A stretch of DNA of 64,000 bases from Saccharopolyspora hirsuta. GTDB lineage: Bacteria > Actinomycetota > Actinomycetes > Mycobacteriales > Pseudonocardiaceae. The translations under genes were made by a program, and so were the position numbers. The notes under the pieces are model-generated. The model made no database searches. It saw only the letters and a list, made by a program, of their open reading frames with translations, and was not told the origin of the DNA. Position 1 is the stretch's first letter; every line of letters begins with the position of its first letter. The DNA lies in NCBI RefSeq assembly GCF_008630535.1, contig NZ_VWPH01000010.1, positions 276,984 through 340,983 of the forward strand. The letters run 5' to 3'. Shown here piece after piece: positions 22,501-33,908 of the stretch.

Positions 22501-22790
22501 TCCATGTGCTCGGCCTCGCGCGGGCTGATCCCGAAGAACGCCGGGTCGAACTCGTCGAACCCGGTGATGTAGCCGCCGCGCCCGCCGACCAGCCGCCCCG
22601 GTTTCGCCTTGTCCCGGCTGCCCAGCGTCGCCACGTCGTAGCGGTCCACCGGGGTCGGCACGATGCAGTCCTTGCCCTCGGCCAGGTTCTGCCAGAACGA
22701 CCGGTGATCGGAGGCGTCCCCGGGGAACCGGCAACCGATGCCGATGATCGCGACCTTGGTGCCGGGAGCAGGATTCTGCGAATTCACCAT
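13566..22790 (-). CDS. Hybrid iterative PKS-NRPS, polycyclic tetramate macrolactam type (ikaA/ftdB-like)
   Basis: One 3074-residue assembly line. Domains with approximate residues: KS 10-440 (DTACSSS, Cys near 184; EAHGT; NIGHTE), AT 510-830 (GHSTGE near 629, VPYHS), DH 890-1180 (DHRIQGDVVFPAAGY), KR 1200-1640 (TGAFGALGR near 1420; NYAAGN), ACP with Ser in LGLDSL near 1733, C 1790-2210 (HHIISDA), A 2230-2730 (YTSGSTG), PCP (VGGSS near 2800), TE 2850-3070 (GYSLGG). There is no ER or methyltransferase. The A-domain code aligned by eye to GrsA is DVGELVSIDK, close to the ornithine code DVGEIGSIDK. A single PKS module fused to an ornithine NRPS with TE is the hallmark of PTM synthetases, which build two polyene chains on one ornithine and release a tetramate. 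ATG 22790 has AGGAA upstream. Confidence 0.95.
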   Translation of the reverse strand: MVNSQNPAPGTKVAIIGIGCRFPGDASDHRSFWQNLAEGKDCIVPTPVDRYDVATLGSRDKAKPGRLVGGRGGYITGFDEFDPAFFGISPREAEHMDPQQRKLLEVAWEALEDGGQRPDELAGRDVGVFVGAFTLDYKIVQFADLGFETLAAHTATGTMMTMASNRISYCLDLRGPSVSIDTACSSSLVAVHLACQSLRRGESSLALAGGTLLHMAPQYTIAETKGGFLSPDGRSRTFDAEANGYVRAEGVAVVALKLLDDALRDGDPIHAVITASGVNQDGRTNGITVPNADAQIELIERVCAEAGIEPGALQYVEAHGTSTPVGDPIEANALGRALAIGRKPGERCYIGSVKTNIGHTESAAGMAGLIKTALSLAERKIPPHINLNRINPDIDLAAQPYEIPDRLTDWPEHDGPARAGVNSFGFGGTNAHVVLEEAPQRPEPERRPAQREHRILPLTARDPAALPELAGRIAERLDALDLADLGHTLAHRRQHHDHRLSIVYSSKDELAQRLAECARGEAHPLARTGQARDERRLVWVFTGMGPQWWAMGRQLLAGEPVFREMIERCDREIARIAGWSLLSELTADEADSQMAETWLAQPANFAVQVALAALWRHHGVRPDAIVGHSTGEVAAFYEAGVYDLADAVRIIVHRSRLQQKLVGTGTMLAVSLSEAEAQRRVQRFGDRVSVAAINAPAACTLAGDEDALAALADELREEQVFAKFLAVRVPYHSARMDLIKDELLSSLDELRPGPAQVPLYLTGQEGTAEGPELDAGYWWRNVRDSVRFRAAVDRLADDGYRLFLEVGPHPVLAHSIRECLLDKQIEGAAVPSIRREEDEAERFTTSLADLHNLGVDIDWDVLEPGGRAVSLPPYPWRRDRYWVEPEAVAQVRLGRLDHPLLGRRMPTTEPSWEATLDVEQAPYLRDHRIQGDVVFPAAGYLEMAAQAVRAVTGGTSVALADVELRKALFLPEDEARKVQLSCTADAEFAIATVSDDRRSVHATGVLRAGRPDRPRARLDADAIRARCPQHLDGPACYAALAELGYHYGPAFQGIEQVWIGPDEALARIRPSEALSGSGEHHFHPALLDACFQTLLTPLTAEDVPETGIRLPLSIAEVRTEPIGDRPIWAHARIVRRDGDELIGEITVHGDDGAVLGHIDGFRAADVEQASAGVAAATIDSWLLAPTWIPAPDLAEPPEVPGDVLVLADSQGIGQEFAAQVTARGGRCHLVRPGTAYRRGEHASEVVPGSAEDLRRLLGELPRPFDAVVHLWNLDRPEFETAGEPELARQRTEGTYSLIALAQALAAEQSRARLHVVTRGAQAVTADDEVEPLAAPSWGIGRVLRQQELTANRVTLIDLDPAGTDVPADAAALLREIGADDEEEIALRGDRRRTSRLRRPDDLLKPLPLRLRSDGAYLVTGAFGALGRLACRTLARRGARRLILVGRTELPARERWREVDPDTPIGQKVALVKELEALGAQPLLVPLDITDEAAFATWLADYRQQDLPPIRGAFHLAGNVADTLLPEMDRQTFDAVHDPKTIGATVLHRQLRDEPLDHFVLFASIASVLTTAGQTNYAAGNAFLDALAHHRRSLGLPALSIDWGPWATGMIADLGLVEHYRTNRGMSSLSPEAGMDVLERVVDQAHAQLLVATIVDWPVFLAWYTTPPALVAELGAEAADRAEAGGGFLEEFRNTAPEQRRDLLARHFTGLVATVLRVQPEQVDENAGLNALGLDSLLAMEVRARTHAEFGVALPVVALLGSSPVAELVGRLHEQLDASGADAGPGAEVEVFHDERQYPLTQNQQALWFLKQLNPDGFAYNIGGAVEVRTELDPDLMFEAFRAMLERHPSLRANFALVDGEPVQRISAEVKPDVELFDVQDQPWEDVYQLIIHEYRKPYDLENDPLIRFRLFRRGPDRWVITKAVHHIISDAISTFTFIEELLAVYEALRAGRRAELPPVAATYLDFLNWQNRFLASDDARRMLEYWRTALPAEPPVLNLPTDSPRPPVQTNNGASEFFVLDEELTARVHALAREHDVTVFVVLLAAYTLLLSRYSGQDDVIVGSPVSGRTQDEFASVYGYFINPLPLYVDLSGDPTVGELLARTRETVLNGLDHQEYPFVLLVDELGGKHDPSRSALFQAMFILLVHKVATEKYGYRLDYIELPEEEGQFDLTLSAYEDEADGRFHCVFKYNSDLFRPATIRRMAGHYRNLVESLTSTPAAEPATQVRMLDDVESEQLLENFSGAIRRAADDVAVHRLISRAAAENPDAIAVSMPSEAGETRRLSYRELERESRRMAHRLRDLGVTNGAVVALCMEKSPELITTLLAVLHAGGAYLPLDPDHPADRLSDMVRDAGAVLAVVDDAHRDQLGGAGVVLTPAELRAEAGPEAADRPLDPESPAYVIYTSGSTGRPKAVRVSHRNLSSAYHAWHAEYRLGEDVHVHLQLASSAFDVFTGDLVRALCSGGTLVLVNRDLLFNTARLHDVMRAERVDCAEFVPAVVRGLVEHCERAGHRLDFMRLLVVGSDAWKVEEYQRLRELCGPRTRVVNSYGLSEATIDSAYFEGPTDHLAPGQLVPIGRPLPNSRLYILDRHGRPVPPGVPGELWVGGDGVSLGYLDEELTAQRFVTRTFGGEPVRLYRTGDLARWDAEGTAHLLGRADSQVKVHGHRIETGEIEARLASWPGLARAVVTTRAGADGDNVLCAYCVPADGAALDVRALRRHLAEYLPTFMIPTHLVEVAALPLTSNGKVDLTALPEPEVTRDDADEQPVTLFEERMAEHWKSVLGLPEVALRDDFFEVGGSSIRLIELIHHLQHEFNISIPVSQLFKVTTLQGMATTLEHIITGRIGGAQPYLTFGDLGAPLFCFPPAGGHGLVYRKFAEHLPEHRVVAFNYLTGDDKVARYADLVEDLQPDGSCALLGYSLGGNLAFEVAGELERRGREVSDVIIVDSYRIGESFQLGEEHLAAFETELAEHLRRHTGSEVVAAETREQARDYLDYSSRTPNTGTVRAAVSVISDELKAEQYATGAPGSWHGSSATRSDVHRGSGDHAEMLDEAHLPTNAGLVRGILEGAVRDA

Positions 22791-23251
22791 CGTTTGATTC
22801 CTCAGGTCGGGCGCGGTGGCGCGAACATGAAAAGATCACTCGAATGTCTTGTACGGGCCGACGAACTGATCGAAGGAGGACGACGGGCATCAGCTGACCG
22901 AGCCGGTGCGAGCTCGAGCAGCAGGCTCATCCGGGAAGTCCCCGGGTCCGGGGCGGGCGACCTGCCGGACGCGTCGGGAGCATCTGCGAAACACCGCTGG
23001 TTGCAACGGGATTCGGAGCGCCTCGCGGGTCTCCCCCGATTCGCATCGAATCCCCCGTCTCGCGTCCCGACGATCTCCGCACACATCAATACCGGGGAAC
23101 GGAACACCCCACCACCCGACTCCTCCTTCCAGGTGGAAAAAGTGGAATATGCCGGGAAAAGCGAAGAAATGTTGCAGTTTTCCGCGCCTCGGCAGGGGAA
23201 TCGGAGATCGCTCCGATTCGGTACTGTGCACGACGGGAGAGAGGAGCGGGC
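22791..23251. promoter_or_regulatory. Divergent control region of the PKS-NRPS and DUF4188 genes
   Basis: A 461-bp stretch with lower GC than its surroundings and no convincing gene. It holds several related palindromes: GATTCG-CAT-CGAATC at 23038-23052, a half-site GATTCGGAG near 23020, and a perfect repeat GAATCGGAG-N4-CTCCGATTC at 23198-23219. The synthetase ribosome site is next to 22795. The DUF4188 site AGGAG lies just before 23252. The shared GATTCGG core suggests one regulator binding several times. No regulator gene is adjacent. Confidence 0.55.
23198..23219. promoter_or_regulatory. Perfect 9-4-9 inverted repeat, candidate operator
   Basis: GAATCGGAG and CTCCGATTC flank ATCG. The repeat ends 2 bp before a possible -10 (TACTGT, 23222-23227) and 32 bp before the DUF4188 start. 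The placement suits a repressor site. As RNA it would also form a hairpin, but its position before a gene argues against a terminator. Confidence 0.5.
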
Positions 23252-23740
23252 ATGATCGAGCAACCCAGGATCGGCCGATTCACCGCACCCAGCGACCGGG
23301 ACGTCGTGGTGCTCCTGCTCGGCATGCGGATCAACACGCTCTCAGCGGTGCGCAGCTGGGCACCGGTGGTCGCCGGTTTCCGGCGGATGATCCGGGAGGT
23401 CGCCATCGACCAGGGCAGCGGTTACCTCGGCCACCTGGTCGTGCGCCGCCTGCCCCGGCTGGTGATGAGCGTGCAGTACTGGGAATCGGCCGAGCAGCTC
23501 TACGCCTACGCCGCGGACCCCGGCAAGCAGCACCGTCCCATGTGGACCAATTTCCACCGGCGCGCCAAGCGGGCCGGGCACCACGTCGGCATCTGGCACG
23601 AGACCTACCTCGTCCCGGCCCGATCGCACGAGAACATCTACGTGGACATGCCGGTCCTCGGCCTGGCCGGGGCCATCGGCAGCGCTCCGGTCGACCGCCG
23701 GACCAACCTGGCGGCCGACCGGTTGCGCGGCGACGGGTAA
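23252..23740 (+). CDS. DUF4188 (monooxygenase-like) protein
   Basis: A 162-residue soluble protein. Family features are VVVLLLGMRINTLSAVRSW near the start, VMSVQYWESAEQLYAYAADP in the middle, and GIWHETYLVPARSHENIYVDMP near the end. DUF4188 proteins resemble dimeric alpha-beta barrel (antibiotic monooxygenase-like) folds, and some are annotated as phenylacetaldoxime dehydratase-like; no reaction is established for most. The ATG at 23252 has AGGAG upstream. It diverges from the PKS-NRPS, sharing its control region, and ends 4 bp from a convergent P450. Co-regulation with the cluster is plausible; a catalytic role is unproven. Confidence 0.8.
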   Translation: MIEQPRIGRFTAPSDRDVVVLLLGMRINTLSAVRSWAPVVAGFRRMIREVAIDQGSGYLGHLVVRRLPRLVMSVQYWESAEQLYAYAADPGKQHRPMWTNFHRRAKRAGHHVGIWHETYLVPARSHENIYVDMPVLGLAGAIGSAPVDRRTNLAADRLRGDG

Positions 23741-23744
23741 CCGG

Positions 23745-24929
23745 TCAGTCCCAGTCGACCGGGAGGCTGCGCACGCCGTAGTTGACCGTGTCGTCGCGGA
23801 TCGAGATCTGGTCCGGCGAACCCGCGAGCCGCAGGCCCGGCAGTTCCCGCGCCAGACCCGAGAACCCGATGCGCAGCACGGTGCGCGCCAGCTGCGCGCC
23901 GAGGCAGTGGTGCACGCCGTGGCCGAACGCCACGTGCCCGTTCGTGGAACGGCTGACGTCCAGCCGGTCCGGGTCGGGGAACTGGGCCGGATCGCGGTTG
24001 GCCGCCGACAGCGACAGGGTCACCAGGTCGCCGCGGCGGATCGTCTCGCCGTGCAGCTCGACGTCGGCCAACGCCACCCGGATCACCCCGAACTGGAGGA
24101 TCGTCAGGTAGCGCAGCAGCTCCTCGACCGCCGCTTCGGCCAGCGAGGGGTCGGCGCGCAGCGCGGCGAACTGGTCCGGGTTGACCAGCAGGGCGTAGGT
24201 GCCCAGCGCGAAGGTGGTGGTCGTGGTGTCCTTCGCACCGGTCACCAGGAGCACGCCCATGGTGATGACCTCGTCGGTGGTCAGCTCGTCGTCGGCGACC
24301 AGCGCGCTGAGCAGGTCGTCACCGGGCCGCTCCGCCTTGTCCCGCACGAACTCCGCCACCACCTGGCACAGCTGCTCCCACTCGGCAATGCCCGGCTCGC
24401 CGTCCAGGACGAGCATCCGCTCGGCGACCCGGCGGAAACCCGCCTCGTCGGCGAGCCGGATGCCGAGCAGCTCGCCGATCACCTCGTCGGTCAGCGGCGC
24501 GGCGAAGGACGTCACCAGATCGGTGGGGCCGCCGGTGCGCCGCATCGCGGCCAAGCGCTCGCCGACGAGCTGCTCGACACGTGCCTCCAGCACCCGCATC
24601 CGGCGGGCGCTGAACCAGGACGCGAGCTTGCGCCGGTACCAGGTGTGCTCGGGCGGGTCGAGCACGCTGAACATCCCGGCCGGTGGCGGCAGTTCCACCT
24701 CCGGGATCTTCGGGAAGAACTGCAGTTCCAAGCCGGTGCCGAAGCGCGGGTCGACCAGCACCTCCCGGACCAGCGCGTGGCTGGTCACCAGCCAGCCGCG
24801 GCGCCCGCCGGGGCAGTGCATGCGCGCCAGCGGCCGCTCCTCGCGCAGCTCCCGCAACCCGTCGTGCGGGTCGAACGGGCAGCTGCGCGTGGTCGGGTGC
24901 ACCACCGGTTCCGGTAGGGCCTCGGTCAT
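23745..24929 (-). CDS. Cytochrome P450
   Basis: A 394-residue bacterial P450. It has the I-helix LVTGAKDTTTTTF, in which Lys precedes the acidic residue, ExxR in EELLRYLT, and the haem loop FGHGVHHCLGAQLAR with Cys at residue 342. I chose ATG 24929, which follows AGGAG; the in-frame sequence upstream is low-complexity and unlike P450 N-termini. It converges on the DUF4188 gene with 4 bp between them. Its substrate is unknown. It may tailor the PTM-like product or belong to another pathway. No ferredoxin gene is near. Confidence 0.92.
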   Translation of the reverse strand: MTEALPEPVVHPTTRSCPFDPHDGLRELREERPLARMHCPGGRRGWLVTSHALVREVLVDPRFGTGLELQFFPKIPEVELPPPAGMFSVLDPPEHTWYRRKLASWFSARRMRVLEARVEQLVGERLAAMRRTGGPTDLVTSFAAPLTDEVIGELLGIRLADEAGFRRVAERMLVLDGEPGIAEWEQLCQVVAEFVRDKAERPGDDLLSALVADDELTTDEVITMGVLLVTGAKDTTTTTFALGTYALLVNPDQFAALRADPSLAEAAVEELLRYLTILQFGVIRVALADVELHGETIRRGDLVTLSLSAANRDPAQFPDPDRLDVSRSTNGHVAFGHGVHHCLGAQLARTVLRIGFSGLARELPGLRLAGSPDQISIRDDTVNYGVRSLPVDWD

Positions 24930-25067
24930 CTCACGCTCCTGGAACTCCGCTGGACTGGCCGGTAGGCATGATCCGCCACCCCGCGGCGGCGAGCACCGCG
25001 AGTCACCCGACCAGTCCGCGCCCGGTGGCGTGAACGCCCTGGGGCGCAACGGAGTTCGGCAGCTGTC

Positions 25068-26705
25068 TCAGGTGTTCCGCACCTCCTCGGGGGTGGTCTC
25101 GCGCAGCGTCCCGTCCAGCAGCAGCCACCGGGTGATGCCGATCGACTCCAGGAACGGCACGTCGTGGCTGGCCACGATCAGCGCGCCCGCGTAGGACTCC
25201 AGGGCCGTGGTGAGCTGGCGGGCGCTGGCCATGTCCAGGTTGTTGGTCGGCTCGTCCAGCATCAGCAGCTGCGGTGCGGGCTCGGCGAGCACGAGCGCAG
25301 CGAGGGTGGCGCGGAACCGCTCCCCGCCGGACAGCTCCGCCACCGGCTTGTCGGCGCGCTCCCCGGTGAACAGGAAGCGGGCCAGCCCGGCCCGGATCCG
25401 GTTGTTGGTCGATCCGGGCGCGAACCGCGCCACGTTCTCCGCGATGCTCGCCCCCTCGTCCAGGACGTCGAGCCGCTGCGGCAGGAAGCGCAGCGGGACG
25501 TGCACGACCGCCTCCCCGGCCAGCGGCGCCAGCTCACCGGCGATCGTGCGCAGCAGCGTCGTCTTGCCGGACCCGTTCCGCCCGACCAGCGCGACCCGCT
25601 CCGGCCCGTGCAGGTCGAACCCGCCCGGCGCCTGCGTCCCGTAGCGCAGGCGCAGCTCGCGCGCGGTCAGCACGGTGCGCCCGGTCGGCACCGCCGTGCG
25701 CGGCAGGTCGACCCGGATCTCGTCGTCGTCGCGCACCGCCTCCGCCGCCTCGGCCAACCGCTCCGCGGCCTCGGCGAGCTTCGTCTCGTGCATGATGCGG
25801 TGCTTGCCCGCCGACACCTGGGCCGCGCGCTTGCGCTGCGCCATCACCGCTTTCGGCTCGCGCTTGGTGTCCCACATCTTCTGGCCGTAGCGCCTGCGCC
25901 GGGCCAGCTTGACGTTCGCGTCGACGAGTTCGCGCTGCTGCCTGCGCAGATCGGTCTCGGCGACGCGGACCATCCGCTGCGCCGCTTCCTGCTCGACCGA
26001 GACGGCCTCCTCGTACGCGGCGAGATCGCCGCCGTACCAGCTGATCTCGCCGTCCCGCAGGTCGGCGATCCGGTCCACCTCGGCCAGCAGCTCGCGGTCG
26101 TGGCTGACCACGACCAGCACCCCGGGCCAGGCCGCGACCGCCGAGCGCAGCCGCCGCCTGGCCCGGCGGTCCAGGTTGTTGGTCGGTTCGTCGAGCAGCA
26201 GGACGTCCGGCCGGGCCAGCAGCAGCGCGGCGAGCCGGAGCAGCACCGACTCCCCGCCGGAGACCTCGCCGATCGTCCGGTCCAGCCCGACGTGCCCCAG
26301 GCCGAGACCGTCGAGCACGGCCGACGCGCGCTCCTCGACGTCCCAGTCCTCGCCGATCGCGGCGAAGTGCTCCTCGCGCACGTCACCGGCGCGGACGGCG
26401 CGCAGCGCCGCGCGGATCCCGGCGATGCCCAGGGCTTCGTCGACGCGCAATCCGGTGTCGAGCGCGACGTTCTGCGGCAGGTAGCCGATCTCGCCGCTGA
26501 CGCGGATCGCACCAGCGGTGGGGGTCAGCTCCCCGGCCAGCAGCTTCAGCAGCGTGGACTTCCCCGATCCGTTGAGCCCGACGAGCCCGGTGCGGCCGGG
26601 CCCGAAGGCGGCCTGCAGGCCGTCGAAGACGCGGCCGCCGTCGGGCCACTCGAAGCTGAGCCCGACGCAGCCGACGCCGGGGTGTTGGTGCGGGGACGAT
26701 GACAT
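25068..26705 (-). CDS. ABC-F ribosome-associated ATPase (antibiotic-resistance type)
   Basis: A 545-residue protein with two ABC ATPase domains and no membrane segment. Domain 1 has GLNGSGKST, VSGGESVLL and LLLDEPTNNLD. Domain 2 has GRNGSGKTT, LSGGERFRA and LMLDEPTNNLD. The linker of about 80 residues around REPKAVMAQRKRAAQ is the region that reaches into the ribosome in this family. ABC-F proteins of actinomycetes (TlrC, CarA, OleB type) protect ribosomes from macrolides, lincosamides or pleuromutilins; others tune translation. ATG 26705 follows GGGAGG. A structured leader precedes it, as in drug-inducible ABC-F genes. A self-resistance role for the nearby cluster is possible but not required, as PTMs are not known ribosome drugs. 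Confidence 0.92.
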   Translation of the reverse strand: MSSSPHQHPGVGCVGLSFEWPDGGRVFDGLQAAFGPGRTGLVGLNGSGKSTLLKLLAGELTPTAGAIRVSGEIGYLPQNVALDTGLRVDEALGIAGIRAALRAVRAGDVREEHFAAIGEDWDVEERASAVLDGLGLGHVGLDRTIGEVSGGESVLLRLAALLLARPDVLLLDEPTNNLDRRARRRLRSAVAAWPGVLVVVSHDRELLAEVDRIADLRDGEISWYGGDLAAYEEAVSVEQEAAQRMVRVAETDLRRQQRELVDANVKLARRRRYGQKMWDTKREPKAVMAQRKRAAQVSAGKHRIMHETKLAEAAERLAEAAEAVRDDDEIRVDLPRTAVPTGRTVLTARELRLRYGTQAPGGFDLHGPERVALVGRNGSGKTTLLRTIAGELAPLAGEAVVHVPLRFLPQRLDVLDEGASIAENVARFAPGSTNNRIRAGLARFLFTGERADKPVAELSGGERFRATLAALVLAEPAPQLLMLDEPTNNLDMASARQLTTALESYAGALIVASHDVPFLESIGITRWLLLDGTLRETTPEEVRNT

Positions 26706-26881
26706 GAGGACCTCCCGGAGTCCGGATCGAACGGTGTGCGCGACACGTTCGAGACGCCGCGAGCGACACAGCGGAGGTCCGCGCCCGGTGCACGGGTGGG
26801 AAGACGGCTCACATCGCAGAGGTCGCAACCGGTTCCGGGCTCAGCACGAGCCACGGCACAACGGCGTCTCGAGGACCTCAG
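26706..26881 (-). promoter_or_regulatory. Structured leader of the ABC-F gene with a possible 16-codon uORF
   Basis: In the mRNA sense, CGAGACGCCG (26871-26862) is perfectly complementary to CGGCGTCTCG (26759-26750), about 100 nt downstream. The flanking GAGGTCCTC occurs both just before the first arm and again at the ribosome site directly before the ATG. Between the arms a GTG at 26859 opens 16 sense codons ending ATG-TGA at 26809. This layout resembles attenuators that sense stalled ribosomes upstream of ABC-F genes. No good Shine-Dalgarno site precedes the small ORF, so the peptide is uncertain. Confidence 0.4.
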
Positions 26882-26975
26882 ATGAACAACGTCTCTCCCC
26901 GCGGGCGGCAGCAGAAGCACGGCGAAGCTACCGCCTGCCCGGACGGGGCGTCAACGGATTAAACCGGCCCCCGCT

Positions 26976-27140
26976 TCAGCGGGTCCGGAACGCCCGGCGG
27001 TAGGGCGTCGTGCCCAGCGCGCGGAGGAAGCGCCGGTGGAGGTTGGTCGCCGAGGAGAGCGTCCAGCGTGAGGCCGGAAGTCTCCAGCAGCTCCCGCGCC
27101 GCGGCGATCCGCCGGGACAGCAACCACTGCCCGGGCATCC
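26976..27140 (-). pseudogene. C-terminal remnant of an AraC/GlxA-type regulator
   Basis: Reading leftward, one frame gives PGQWLLSRRIAAARELLETSG, the end of the first AraC helix-turn-helix and the linker helix. A second frame gives SSATNLHRRFLRALGTTP followed by YRRAFRTR and stop, the second helix-turn-helix. Between them the sequence is out of frame and about seven residues are missing relative to intact family members. The N-terminal sensing domain is absent: the sequence changes near 27140 to a cupin fragment on the other strand. It is a dead relic. Confidence 0.7.
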
Positions 27141-27393
27141 GGCTCCGCTCGCTGTGGCGCGGGGACGACGGCGCGACTGCCCACGTGCTCGAGATGGACC
27201 CGAACACCTGCTGGGAGGGGATCGACGTGCACGACCCGGGTCCCGAGGAGGTGTTCGTGGCGTCCGGGGGGGCTTCAACGACGGCGTCCGGGACTACCCG
27301 GCGGGCTCCTTCATCCACGCCCCGGCCGGGACCTCGCACATCCCGCGGACGGCGACGGGCTGCGCGCTGTTCCTCTTCTACCCCGAGGGGTAG
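27138..27393 (+). pseudogene. Truncated, frameshifted cupin-domain gene
   Basis: One frame reads RLRSLWRGDDGATAHVLEMDPN then GPEEVFVASG. After a run of seven G at 27266-27272 the homology continues in another frame as GFNDGVRDYPAGSFIHAPAG then TSHIPRTATGCALFLFYPEG and stop. These are the two halves of a ChrR-like cupin barrel with its metal-site HAPAGTSH. A change in length of the G-run restores the frame. The N-terminus is missing at the junction with the AraC relic. A sequencing slip could explain the frameshift but not the missing start. Confidence 0.68.
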
Positions 27394-27400
27394 GCCGGAA

Positions 27401-27432
27401 CCGGCCGTCCGCAACGGTTCGCGGACGGCCGG
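27401..27432. terminator. Hairpin terminator after the cupin relic
   Basis: Perfect 12-bp arms (CCGGCCGTCCGC / GCGGACGGCCGG) with an 8-nt loop, 7 bp after the relic's stop codon. It separates the relic from the following methyltransferase. Confidence 0.65.
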
Positions 27433-27513
27433 GTTGCACCACCGGGACCAGTCGGCATCCGCCGATCAGCCGAATCGCACCGGAACTGGCACCGACCGGT
27501 TACCGTGGGCGAC

Positions 27514-28353
27514 ATGCATCAGAACTCCCGGGACGCGGAGTTGGCGGCCAAGGTCTCGCACGCGGACCTCGACAACCCCAACATCGCGCGCATGTACGAC
27601 TACCTGCTCGGCGGATCGGCGAACTTCGCGATCGACCGGGAAACCGCGGAGCGGGCGCTGGAGTTCGCCCCGACGGAGCGGGACTACTGCTACATCAACC
27701 GCGGATTCCTCGGTCGCGCGGTGCGCTTCCTGACCACCGAGGCCGGGATCGACCAGTTCATCGACCTGGGCTCCGGTGTGCCGACGGTCGGCAACGTGCA
27801 CGAGATCGCCCACGCGCACAACCCGGAGGCGCGGGTGGCCTACGTGGACTGGGAGGCCGTCGCCTGCCACCACGCCCGGCACCTGCTCGGCGACGACGAG
27901 CGGGTGACGGTCACCGAAGCCGACGTCTGCGACCCCGACGCGGTGCTCAACGCCCCGACCGTGGCCGGTCTGCTGGACTTCTCCCGCCCGGTCGCGGTGC
28001 TCGCCTTCGGCATCCTCGACATCATCCCGAGCCCCGACGGCGCGTCGCTGGTGGCCCGCTACCGGGACGCCTGCGTGCCGGGCAGCGCGCTGGCGGTGTC
28101 CAACAACGCCCAGCTGAGCCGCACCGACGAGGAGATCGCCGAGCTCCGCGCGCTGCTGGCCGAGACCTCGACCCCGCAGATGCACATCCGCAACGCCGAC
28201 GAGGTCGCCGCGCTCTTCCCCGGCTACACGCTGGTCGAACCCGGGGTCGTCCCGGCCGCCTACTGGCGCCCGGACCACCCGGTCGACGACGCCGCGGCGC
28301 GCCGCGGCAACGTCCTGGGCGCCGTCGGCTTCCTCGACCCGAAGCCCGCCTGA
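27514..28353 (+). CDS. DUF574-type SAM-dependent methyltransferase
   Basis: A 279-residue protein of the actinobacteria-specific Methyltransf_19/DUF574 family. Diagnostic segments are LDNPNIARMYDYLLGGSANF near the start, the SAM-site region FIDLGSGVPTVGNVHE, then VAYVDWEAVACHHARHLL. A possible -10 (TACCGT, 27501-27506) sits 7 nt before ATG 27514 and no ribosome site is present, so the transcript may be leaderless; GTG 27505 is an alternative start. Genomes of this group carry many copies, and their substrates are mostly unknown. A 34-bp palindrome follows. Confidence 0.88.
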   Translation: MHQNSRDAELAAKVSHADLDNPNIARMYDYLLGGSANFAIDRETAERALEFAPTERDYCYINRGFLGRAVRFLTTEAGIDQFIDLGSGVPTVGNVHEIAHAHNPEARVAYVDWEAVACHHARHLLGDDERVTVTEADVCDPDAVLNAPTVAGLLDFSRPVAVLAFGILDIIPSPDGASLVARYRDACVPGSALAVSNNAQLSRTDEEIAELRALLAETSTPQMHIRNADEVAALFPGYTLVEPGVVPAAYWRPDHPVDDAAARRGNVLGAVGFLDPKPA

Positions 28354-28376
28354 CCACAGTGGACTGATCCGCCGGA

Positions 28377-28410
28377 CGCGGGCGACGGGGGCGCGCCCCC
28401 GTCGCCCGCG
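28377..28410. terminator. Perfect 34-bp palindrome, bidirectional terminator
   Basis: Seventeen bases (28377-28393) are the exact reverse complement of the next seventeen (28394-28410), with no spacer. It lies between two convergent genes, 24 bp after one stop and 6 bp after the other. Confidence 0.75.
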
Positions 28411-28415
28411 CGGCG

Positions 28416-33908
<5,493 letters not shown>

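Noticed and set aside
13539..23255. A 3238-codon open frame on the plus strand opposite the PKS-NRPS gene
   Set aside because: It is the mirror frame of GC-rich codons. Its translation is repetitive Arg/Val/Gln/Leu without motifs, while the minus frame has complete PKS-NRPS domains.
22828..23255. A 141-codon plus-strand frame starting MKRSLECLVRADELIEGG
   Set aside because: Low GC at third codon positions, no family features, and it covers the divergent control region and the DUF4188 start. A chance frame in AT-richer DNA.
26882..26962. A 26-codon plus-strand ORF (MNNVSPRGRQQKHG...) preceded by GAGG
   Set aside because: Too short to support alone, and its GAGG belongs to the complementary arm of the ABC-F leader. 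Kept only as a note.
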